Source of the DNA: CBDDIP01 sp965279405
GTDB taxonomy: Bacteria; Actinomycetota; Acidimicrobiia; Acidimicrobiales; Ilumatobacteraceae
Reading direction: 5' to 3'
DNA length: 64,000 nucleotides
Assembly (NCBI GenBank): GCA_965279405.1
Contig: OZ257157.1
Span: forward strand, 2,480,001 to 2,544,000
Below, piece after piece: positions 57,569 through 64,000 of the stretch. Under the pieces are notes generated by a model that saw nothing but the letters and a program-made list of their open reading frames with translations, had not been told where the DNA came from and did not search any database. Made by a program: the position numbers and the translations under genes. Numbering within the stretch: the first letter of the stretch is position 1; each line of letters opens with the position of its first letter.

Positions 57569-59393
57569 AGAGCACCTCCTCGCCGTCGTCGGAGAGCTCG
57601 GTCTCGGTGAACCGGCTTGCCTGCAGCTCGTACATCGTGCGGTAACGGCCGCCCAACGCGATGAGCTCGTCGTGCGTACCGAGCTCGACGACGCGGCCGT
57701 GCTCGACGACGCAGATGCGGTCGGCCTGGCGAACGGTGCTGAACCGGTGCGAGACAAGGATGGTCGTGCACTGCCGAGTGGCCGCCAGCACCCGCTCGAA
57801 GATCTCCGATTCGCCGCGCACGTCGAGCATCGCCGTCGGTTCGTCCAGCAGCACCAGCCCGGCGCCGTCGCGGACGGCGGCGAGCGCGCGTGCGAGCGCG
57901 ACGCGCTGCCACTGGCCGCCGGACAGGTCCGTGCCGCCCGGGTAGCCGCGGTGCAGTGGTGTGTCGAGCGAGGCCAGCTGATCGGCCCCGGCGTCGACGA
58001 GCGCGGCGGTCACCGTGTCGTCGCGCCCACCGCCGCCGGCCGGCACGACGTTGTCGCGCAGCGGCAGCTCGAAGCGCACGAAGTCCTGGAACACCGCGGT
58101 GATGCGGCCTCGCCAGCTGTCGACGTCGATGTCGCGAAGGTCGACACCGTCCACTTCGATGCTGCCGGACTGCGGGTCGTAGAGGCGGCAGAGCAACTTC
58201 GCCAGCGTGGTCTTGCCGGCCCCGTTCTGGCCGACGATGGCCAAGGACGTACCGGCCGGGATGACGAGGTCGAAGCCGTCCAGCACCGGCGCGCCAACGC
58301 GCTCCTCGCCGCTGCCGCTCGCTGCCGGATAGGCGAAGTGCACGTCGCGGAAGCGCACCTCCACGGCGGGCATCGCGGTGGCCGGCACGGTGCCGGCTCG
58401 GCTGAGGGCGCCCGCCGGCGCCATCGCCGCTTCCAGGCGCAGCACCGCGGCGACCGGCGCGGCGGCGAAGTCGAGCGCCCAGTTGAACCCGCCGAAGGCG
58501 ACCGTGCTGACCGCGAACGCGGTCTGGGCGAACACCACGATGCGGGCGAGGTCGATGCTGCCGTCGGCACCGGCCTCGGCGAGGCGCCAGAAGAACAGCA
58601 CGTTGGCGCCGGCGACGATCAGCAGGCACCACACCACCGACTTCTCGCGCAGCTTCGTGGCGCGGTGCTTCAGCTCGTAGAGCCGGCGGCTGTTGGTGAC
58701 GAACCGGTCGATCACCCACGGCGCCAACCCGAACAGGCGCACCTCCTTCGCCGCAGGCGGATCGACCGCCAAGCGGTAGGCGTACTCGGTGTGCCGCGAT
58801 GCCACTTGCACCTCGTCGGTGTTGCGGTCCTTCCACACTCCGCTCTCGCGCAGCAGCCAGTGCGTGCAGCCCCACGCCAGCAACAGCAGCGGCGGCGCCC
58901 ACCAGGCGAAGGCGAACAGCACCAGCGCGGCGGCGATCCCGCCCAGCAGCTGCGCCAGCCCACCGGCGATGAAGTCCATGCCGACGTGCAACGGCGGGCC
59001 CTGGATGCCGAGGTCGAAGTCGCGCGCCGTGTTGAGGTCGTTGATCAGGTCGGGCCGCTCGAGGTGGCCGATGCCGTCTGGGGTCAGGCAGGCGACCATC
59101 AGCGTGCGGTTCAGCCAGTTCGCCAGGCGGCTGCCGACGTTGGCGCTGAGCACCTGGTGCAGCGGCGGAAGCACCTGGAGCACGACGAAGGTCACGCCCA
59201 TGAACACCAACGGTCCGGTCAGCGACCGATGGTCCTGCACCGCCCCGACGACGGTGCCGATGGCGATGGCCAGCAGCGGCGGCAGCACCGCGCGCACCGC
59301 CATCACCGCCCACCACGCGGCACTGAGCCCAGGGTGAGCCCGCCACATGGAGCCGAAGAACAGCCACTCCTGCCGCTTCTGCAACGAGCTCAT
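57555..59393 (-). CDS. ABC exporter half-transporter with canonical ATPase motifs
   Basis: 612 residues: transmembrane region with MWRAHPGLSAAWWAVMAVRA and four to five further helices, and an ATPase domain with Walker A GQNGAGKTT (about 388-396), FQDFVRFELPLRDNV, intact signature LSGGQWQRVALARALA (about 489), Walker B VLLDEPTAMLD and SHRFSTV. It pairs with the downstream subunit. The ATG at 59393 is preferred, but an in-frame GTG four codons upstream is possible and no clear ribosome-binding site separates them. The opposite-direction FtsX gene begins about 200 bases away, across a repeat. Confidence 0.9.
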   Translation of the reverse strand: MSSLQKRQEWLFFGSMWRAHPGLSAAWWAVMAVRAVLPPLLAIAIGTVVGAVQDHRSLTGPLVFMGVTFVVLQVLPPLHQVLSANVGSRLANWLNRTLMVACLTPDGIGHLERPDLINDLNTARDFDLGIQGPPLHVGMDFIAGGLAQLLGGIAAALVLFAFAWWAPPLLLLAWGCTHWLLRESGVWKDRNTDEVQVASRHTEYAYRLAVDPPAAKEVRLFGLAPWVIDRFVTNSRRLYELKHRATKLREKSVVWCLLIVAGANVLFFWRLAEAGADGSIDLARIVVFAQTAFAVSTVAFGGFNWALDFAAAPVAAVLRLEAAMAPAGALSRAGTVPATAMPAVEVRFRDVHFAYPAASGSGEERVGAPVLDGFDLVIPAGTSLAIVGQNGAGKTTLAKLLCRLYDPQSGSIEVDGVDLRDIDVDSWRGRITAVFQDFVRFELPLRDNVVPAGGGGRDDTVTAALVDAGADQLASLDTPLHRGYPGGTDLSGGQWQRVALARALAAVRDGAGLVLLDEPTAMLDVRGESEIFERVLAATRQCTTILVSHRFSTVRQADRICVVEHGRVVELGTHDELIALGGRYRTMYELQASRFTETELSDDGEEVLYERL

Positions 59394-59474
59394 CGATCGC
59401 GACACTTGCACACCCGTCCATCGTCTGAACGCGCCGGTTTCCGTCGCGGCCCCGAGCAAACACCGTGAGCTCTC

Positions 59475-59530
59475 GAGTCGGGTGAGCGAGCGCAGCGAGC
59501 GAACTCGGCAGGCGAGCGCAGCGAGCCCGA
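59475..59530 (+). repeat. Dispersed GCGAGCGCAGCGAGC repeat, locus 3
   Basis: GAGTCGGGTGAGCGAGCGCA, GCGAGCGAACTCGGCAGGCG, then AGCGCAGCGAGCCCGAG. It has the same two-core layout and orientation as the unit at 45941. It fills the divergent gap between the ABC exporter and FtsX-permease genes, where promoters would be expected. Confidence 0.7.
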
Positions 59531-59589
59531 GCAAATGGTGGTAGCCACCCTTGCGGGTCCATGCTCGCGCCGTCATGCTCGGCGCAGTG

Positions 59590-61974
59590 ATGACCGCCGA
59601 AGCGTTCCTCGCCCGCTCGCAGCGGCGCCAGCACTGGGCTGCCCAGATCGTGCTGGTCATCGCCGTCTCCATCGCTGCTGGCGCGGCGATGGCCTTCCTG
59701 GCCGGGGCGCGACGGTCTTCGACGGTCGTCGACCGGTTCCGCAACGCAGCGCCGGTGCACCACGTGGACGTCTACTCCCCGTCGGGTCAGCTCGATCAAC
59801 AGACGTTGCTCAGCCAGCCGGACGTCGTGCGTGCCGACCCCTCGGACTACCTGGCCATGTCGTACGTCTATCCCGACGGGTCGCTCGAGTTCGTCAACGG
59901 GCTGAGCTACTCCGTCGAGGTCGAGAATCCGACCGTGCGCGTGCTCGACGGCCGCAAGCCACACGACGAAGCGTTCGAGATCGCCGTCAACCAAGGCTTC
60001 GTCGAGCTCACTGGCCTGTCGGTCGGCGACGTCGCCCCGTTCGTCATGTTCGCTCCAGAACAGATCGATGAGGTCGAGCGCGGCATCTACGAACCGGCGG
60101 GGCCGCACTACGACATGCGCATCGTCGGCGTCGTCCGCACGCCGAACGAGATCGTCACCGACGAGGTGCACAACGCCGGGACGCAGTTCGTCGGCAACTT
60201 CGCCAACGTGGTCATCTCGAGCCGGTTCGTCGACGAGCACAAGGACGAGTACCTCGGGTTCGGCTCCAGCTTCGCCGTGCGCCTGGCATCCGGTGCTGCC
60301 GGCGTGCAACCGTTCATCGACAACCTGACCGCGCGCCTCGGCCCCGACTCGGACCTGATCGCCGGAGCTGCGAGCCAGGATGACCGTTCGGTGCTGTTCG
60401 CCACGCCCGTCGACCTCGAGACGACCACGCTGCTCTCCGTCGGCGCCGGCATGGCGGCCGCCGCACTGGCCGTGGTGCTCCTGCTGCTGCGGATCCAGCA
60501 GCGAGCGTTGGAGCGAGAGTCGCAGGCGGCGGCCTCCCTCGGTTTCACCGGCGGTCGGCTCGCGGCGACCGCTGCACTGCGAGTCGGTCCGTCGGCGCTC
60601 GGCGCTGCCGCCGGAGCGGTCGCGGTCTCGATCGCGTTGTCGAACCGCTTCCCGATCGGCCTCGGTCGCCAGCTCGAGCTGGACGGCGGCACGCACGTCG
60701 ACACGCTGGTCGCACCGCTCGGTGCGTTGATCGTCGCCGGGGCGATCGTCGGCGTCGCGGCGCTGATGGCGCGCCGGCCGCGGCCACTGGTCGCCGCGGC
60801 GACGCAGTCGCGCACGAGCAGCTCGTGGCCACAGCAGTTGCCCTTGGCGGCCGGGCTCGGGGTGCGGCTGGCCGCCGGGGCGAGCCGTCGGCGCACGACG
60901 ACCGTGGTGGGTGCCGGGGTTGGCGCCGTCGCGTTGGCGGTGGTGATCGCGGTGGGGATGATGACCGCCGGCAGCGATCGGCTGTACTCGCAACCGGACC
61001 GCCGTGGCTGGGAGTGGGATGCCGCCATCGGCAACACCAACTTTCCGCTCGACCCGGATCGGCTGGCCCAGCTCGCCGACGACCCAGAGCTGTCGCGTCT
61101 GACTGCGGTCGGCTACGGGCAGGTGCTGATCAACGGCGTGTCGTGCGAGGTGCTGGCCATCGATCCTCTCGGGTCGGCCCCACCGCAGGTGCTGGCCGGC
61201 CGATTGCCGGTCGCGCCGACCGAGATCGCGCTCGGGCCGGGCCTGATGCGCCTCGTCGGCGCCGGGATCGGCGATCAGGTCGTGTTGTCGTTGAGCGGCT
61301 CGGAGTTCACCGACGAGGAGTTCGCCTCGCCGACGGACGTCACGCTGACGGTGGTGGGCGAGTCGGTGTCGCCCGTCTTCGGCGAGTCCGACCCGGCCGA
61401 CATCGGTGTCGTCGCGCTCGGAGCGATCGCCGCCGGAGGAGGGAACTCGACCCCGAGGCTCGTGCTGGCCAACTTCGTCGACTCGGATCACGCCGCCGCG
61501 GCGGAGGCACTCGCCGATCGCATCACGGAGGAGATCCACACCGACATCATCCCCGGGCGGATCGTCAGCATGCACCGCGCGCGAGGCGTGCCGTTGGCCG
61601 GGCTCGGCCTGGCCGCCGGACTGGGGCTCTTCGTGCTGTCGGCGACGCTTGCCTCGCTCGCCCGCTCGAACCGGCGAACCGTGGCAACCCTGCGCGCGCT
61701 CGGGCTCGATCGGCGGCGACAGGCGGCGGCGCTCACGTGGCAGGGCTTGGTGGTGGCCGGGATCGTCGTGGTCCTCGGCTCGTTCGTCGGCGCGCTGGCG
61801 GGAGCGACGTTGTGGCGGCGCATCACCGAGGACTTCGGCGTGCGTCCGGGGATGGTCGTGCCGTGGTCACTGGTGATCGCCTTGGTGGCCGTGCCACTCG
61901 TCGCCGTCGTCGTCTCGATCGGTGCCAACCGGGCAGCTCATCGTTCGCTGGCCGACGCCCTTCGCTCCGAGTGA
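59590..61974 (+). CDS. FtsX-like ABC transporter permease
   Basis: The 794-residue protein has one N-terminal transmembrane helix (about 18-38, IVLVIAVSIAAGAAMAFLAG), a large extracytoplasmic region, an FtsX core of three helices (about 280-395), a further helix near 435 and a second outer domain, then a C-terminal FtsX core (about 675-790; GLFVLSATLASLARSNRRTV and ALGLDRRRQAAALTWQGLVV). This duplicated layout is typical of MacB/LolC-like permeases in Gram-positives. No ATPase gene is adjacent on this strand, so its partner is elsewhere. The exact start is uncertain; in-frame codons lie up to 39 bases upstream, and no good ribosome-binding site decides between them. Confidence 0.85.
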   Translation: MTAEAFLARSQRRQHWAAQIVLVIAVSIAAGAAMAFLAGARRSSTVVDRFRNAAPVHHVDVYSPSGQLDQQTLLSQPDVVRADPSDYLAMSYVYPDGSLEFVNGLSYSVEVENPTVRVLDGRKPHDEAFEIAVNQGFVELTGLSVGDVAPFVMFAPEQIDEVERGIYEPAGPHYDMRIVGVVRTPNEIVTDEVHNAGTQFVGNFANVVISSRFVDEHKDEYLGFGSSFAVRLASGAAGVQPFIDNLTARLGPDSDLIAGAASQDDRSVLFATPVDLETTTLLSVGAGMAAAALAVVLLLLRIQQRALERESQAAASLGFTGGRLAATAALRVGPSALGAAAGAVAVSIALSNRFPIGLGRQLELDGGTHVDTLVAPLGALIVAGAIVGVAALMARRPRPLVAAATQSRTSSSWPQQLPLAAGLGVRLAAGASRRRTTTVVGAGVGAVALAVVIAVGMMTAGSDRLYSQPDRRGWEWDAAIGNTNFPLDPDRLAQLADDPELSRLTAVGYGQVLINGVSCEVLAIDPLGSAPPQVLAGRLPVAPTEIALGPGLMRLVGAGIGDQVVLSLSGSEFTDEEFASPTDVTLTVVGESVSPVFGESDPADIGVVALGAIAAGGGNSTPRLVLANFVDSDHAAAAEALADRITEEIHTDIIPGRIVSMHRARGVPLAGLGLAAGLGLFVLSATLASLARSNRRTVATLRALGLDRRRQAAALTWQGLVVAGIVVVLGSFVGALAGATLWRRITEDFGVRPGMVVPWSLVIALVAVPLVAVVVSIGANRAAHRSLADALRSE

Positions 61975-61984
61975 GCGTCGGCGT

Positions 61985-62827
61985 TCAGCCGAGGACGATG
62001 GCCGAGTGCTGCTCGAGGAAGCCGGTGATGTCGGCTTCGTCGCGCAGCGGCAGCGGGTAGACGATCAGCCGGTTGACGCCGGCGGCGATGTAGTCGCGCA
62101 CGAGCTCGGCGTTCAGCGGGCCGGTCGGGGTGATGCTGATCTCCAGCTCTCCGAGCTCCTCTGGTCGGGCGTACTGCTCCTGCGCGGCGCGCAGCTTCTC
62201 CACGTTCTTGGCGGCGGTCGGCGGGTCCATGAAGAAGCCGTACCAGCCGTGGCCCTGCTCGACCGCGCGTCGATGCGCGCCGGGCGTGCTGCCACCGATG
62301 ACGATCGGGATCGTGCCGGCCGGGCGTGGGTTGGCGTCGATGCCGTCGAAGTTGGTGTGCGCGCCGTGGAAGCTGAGTGGCGCCTCGCCGTACCAGAGGG
62401 TGCGCATCGCGGCGAGGTGGTCGTCGGTACGGCTCGCCCGCTCGCTGAGCGGCACGCCGATCGCGCTCATCTCCGGTTCGAGGTAGCCGACACCGACGCC
62501 GAAGATGAAGCGCCCGCCGCTGACCGCGTCGAGGCTGGCGATCTGCTTGGCCAGCACGAGCGGGTTGCGCTGGGGGAGGATGATGATCCCCGTGCCGAGG
62601 TGCATCCGCTCGGTGGCCGCGGCGACGAAGGCGAGGTGCACCATCGGGTCGAGGATCGGATCCGTCGGGTTCATCGGCGCCGGCGCGACGCGCGGGCTGG
62701 GCAGCACGACGTGCTCACCGGCCCACCAGCTCTCGTAGCCCAGCTGCTCGCAGCGCGCGGCGAGGCGCATCGTCACGTCCGGGTGGTAGGCAACGCCGGC
62801 GTTGAGCCCGAAGACAGCAAGTTTCAT
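61985..62827 (-). CDS. LLM-class (luciferase-like) F420-dependent oxidoreductase
   Basis: The 280-residue TIM-barrel protein has MKLAVFGLNAGVAYHPDVTM, AARCEQLGYESWWAGEHVVL, the LGTGIIILPQRNPLVLAKQI strand, LDAVSGGRFIFGVGVGYLEP and ANPRPAGTIPIVIGGSTPGA. These are landmarks of the luciferase-like monooxygenase family that in actinobacteria mostly uses coenzyme F420. The substrate is unknown. GGGGAC precedes the ATG. It lies ten bases from the end of the convergent FtsX gene and 29 bases downstream of map. Confidence 0.88.
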   Translation of the reverse strand: MKLAVFGLNAGVAYHPDVTMRLAARCEQLGYESWWAGEHVVLPSPRVAPAPMNPTDPILDPMVHLAFVAAATERMHLGTGIIILPQRNPLVLAKQIASLDAVSGGRFIFGVGVGYLEPEMSAIGVPLSERASRTDDHLAAMRTLWYGEAPLSFHGAHTNFDGIDANPRPAGTIPIVIGGSTPGAHRRAVEQGHGWYGFFMDPPTAAKNVEKLRAAQEQYARPEELGELEISITPTGPLNAELVRDYIAAGVNRLIVYPLPLRDEADITGFLEQHSAIVLG

Positions 62828-62856
62828 GTCCCCGGTCTACCGGAGACGGACTCGTG

Positions 62857-63840
62857 TCAGCGGTTCCAGGGCGCAGATGGGGATGCTGCGCCCGGCGCGG
62901 TGAGCACGTCGACACCCTCGTCGGTGACGAGGATGGTGTGCTCGAACTGGGCGCTGCGCTTGCCGTCGCTGGTGATCGCGGTCCAGTCGTCGTCGAAGGC
63001 CATGCGGTGCTGCCACGAACCGGCGTTGATCATCGGCTCGATGGTGAACGTCATGCCCGGCCGCATGATCATGCTGGCCCGCTCGTCGTAGTAGTGCAGC
63101 ACCTGGATGTCGCCGTGGAACAGCTCGCCGATGCTGTGCCCGATGAAGGCGCGCACGACGCCGTAGCGGTGCGGGCGGGCGTGGTTCTCGATGGCCCGAC
63201 CGACGTCGCTCAGCGGGCGACCGGGCTTGACCGCCTCGATGCCCTTCCACATGCACTCCTCGGTCACCTTCACCAGATCGCGGCTGGCCGGGTCGACGTC
63301 GCCGACGAAGAACGTGGCGTTGGTGTCGCCGTGCACGCCGTCGGCGAAGACCGTGACGTCGAGGTTGACGATGTCGCCGTCGCGCAGCACCGACGAGTCG
63401 GGGATGCCGTGGCAGATCACTTCGTTGACGCTGGTGCACAACGACTTCAGGTAGCCGTGGTAGTTCAGCGGGCTGGGGTACACGTTGCGCTCGATGCACA
63501 GCTCGTGCACGAACACGTCGAGCTCCTCGGTGGTGATGCCCGGGCGCACCTGCTCGCCGGCCAGGCGCAGCACCTCGGCGGCGATGGCGCCGGCGTTGCG
63601 CATCTTGGCGATGATCTCCGGCGACTTCACGCGCGGCTCCGGCCAGCGGTCGACGATGCCCGTGTCGGCGTACTGCGGCCGGCCGATGTGCGCGGGCACG
63701 GTGCGCATCGGGGAGACGATCCCCTTCGTGACCTTGCCCTCGGTGGGCTTGTGGCAGCGCTTGTACTTGCGGCCGCTGCCGCACCAGCACGCGTCGTTGG
63801 CCTGGGGGAGGACGGAGGGTGGTTGCGCGGTCTGCAGCAC
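62857..63840 (-). CDS. map: Methionine aminopeptidase with N-terminal SEC-C zinc motif
   Basis: 327 residues. A SEC-C-like zinc knuckle (CWCGSGRKYKRCH; C18, C20, C29, H30) precedes the pita-bread catalytic domain. The metal ligands of type I enzymes are visible: D161 (NLDVTV), D172 (HGDTNATF), H235 (IGHSIGELFH), E268 (TIEPM) and E300 (FEHTILV), with H144 (VICHGIPD) in the active site. It removes the initiator methionine from nascent proteins, and the zinc motif probably assists ribosome binding. GTG follows a TACACT box by seven bases, so the message is probably leaderless. The extended N-terminus makes it resemble MapB of mycobacteria. Confidence 0.93.
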   Translation of the reverse strand: MLQTAQPPSVLPQANDACWCGSGRKYKRCHKPTEGKVTKGIVSPMRTVPAHIGRPQYADTGIVDRWPEPRVKSPEIIAKMRNAGAIAAEVLRLAGEQVRPGITTEELDVFVHELCIERNVYPSPLNYHGYLKSLCTSVNEVICHGIPDSSVLRDGDIVNLDVTVFADGVHGDTNATFFVGDVDPASRDLVKVTEECMWKGIEAVKPGRPLSDVGRAIENHARPHRYGVVRAFIGHSIGELFHGDIQVLHYYDERASMIMRPGMTFTIEPMINAGSWQHRMAFDDDWTAITSDGKRSAQFEHTILVTDEGVDVLTAPGAASPSAPWNR

Positions 63841-63847
63841 GAACCCG

Positions 63848-63853
63848 AGTGTA
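63848..63853 (-). promoter_or_regulatory. -10 box TACACT, leaderless map
   Basis: TACACT, seven bases (CGGGTTC), then the GTG start; a GGAGGAG further upstream is too far to act as a ribosome-binding site. Confidence 0.45.
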
Positions 63854-63900
63854 CCCCCGCTCCTCCACGGCGAGTCCTGCGGGAGGGCGCGTCGGCGAGG

Positions 63901-63949
63901 TCAATCGAGTAGCTGAGCGCCGCTCAGGGGCGCTCAGCTACTCGATTGA
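63901..63949. terminator. Perfect 21-bp inverted repeat near the right edge
   Basis: TCAATCGAGTAGCTGAGCGC with one further C forms the left arm; the loop is GCTCAGG; the right arm is the exact complement, ending CTACTCGATTGA. It is a strong hairpin between map and whatever lies beyond the edge. The last 50 bases of the window hold nothing I can call. Confidence 0.6.
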
Positions 63950-64000
63950 CGCCACGAACTTCCCCGAACCTGCCCGACTCGTTCTGTACGGCTGCTGACG

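Noticed and set aside
63941..64000. Start of a further gene at the right edge
   Set aside because: Only about 50 bases remain beyond the palindrome and no frame or start can be supported.

Overview
The window is GC-rich (close to 70% by eye, not calculated) and densely coded. It uses GTG starts freely and carries many start codons only 6-9 bases downstream of a TANNNT -10 box, as in leaderless actinobacterial transcripts. A septum-formation lipoprotein, a WXG100 protein, an F420-type luciferase-like oxidoreductase, a SEC-C methionine aminopeptidase and a DauR-type regulator also fit Actinobacteriota. An Acidimicrobiia/Ilumatobacter-like source is my best guess, but that is an inference.

The centrepiece (about 5.5-37.2 kb) is an extracellular/cytoplasmic contractile injection system (eCIS, phage-tail-like). 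A plus-strand operon encodes the PAAR-like tip, sheath, three tube paralogues, an assembly-chaperone-like protein and a small conserved partner. It continues with a 1001-residue protein carrying a degenerate DUF4157 domain, a LysM baseplate protein, a VgrG-like spike, gp25, gpJ, gpI and a zinc-ribbon membrane protein. The AAA+ ATPase is divergent from the tip gene. A second, minus-strand arm encodes the Pvc16-type terminator (DUF4255) followed by three paralogous proteins of 731, 821 and 2267 residues. Each has a roughly 210-residue N-terminal pair of Ig-like domains, one transmembrane helix and a long array of carboxypeptidase-regulatory-like repeats. Further out lies a second DUF4157 protein (685 residues) with a hydrophobic C-terminal half, overlapping a small acidic chaperone-like gene; this looks like a payload module. 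No classical tape-measure or receptor-binding fibre gene is evident. The three membrane proteins are the most unusual part and may anchor the particle at the membrane or couple it to the envelope.

Left flank (0-5.5 kb): a truncated GAF-domain gene, an SGNH-fused acyltransferase, an ornithine/lysine-type PLP decarboxylase and an NAD-malic enzyme. Right flank (37-64 kb): an AbiEi/DUF559-type protein bracketed by two related palindromes, a LigD-like ligase and a CoA-transferase. Next come a heme membrane protein/FMN-binding protein/ApbE flavin electron-transfer trio, a GH38 alpha-mannosidase, an M20 amidohydrolase, a NUDIX hydrolase and a WXG100 protein. Then follow a thiamine-binding-like protein with a DauR-like regulator, a HAD phosphatase, an Hsp70-like membrane fusion with a related lipoprotein, pantothenate kinase, a DNA methyltransferase, a MATE transporter, a heterodimeric ABC exporter, an FtsX permease, an LLM oxidoreductase and methionine aminopeptidase.

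Repeats are prominent. There is a palindrome-rich island of about 560 bp between the PAAR and sheath genes, and three tandem 53-bp hairpins between the two convergent eCIS arms. GCGAGCGCAGCGAGC-type dispersed repeats occur at three loci. A family of gene-end palindromes containing GGATGTCTG supplies the final codons and stop of several genes. No RNA genes, CRISPR arrays, integrases or transposases were recognised.
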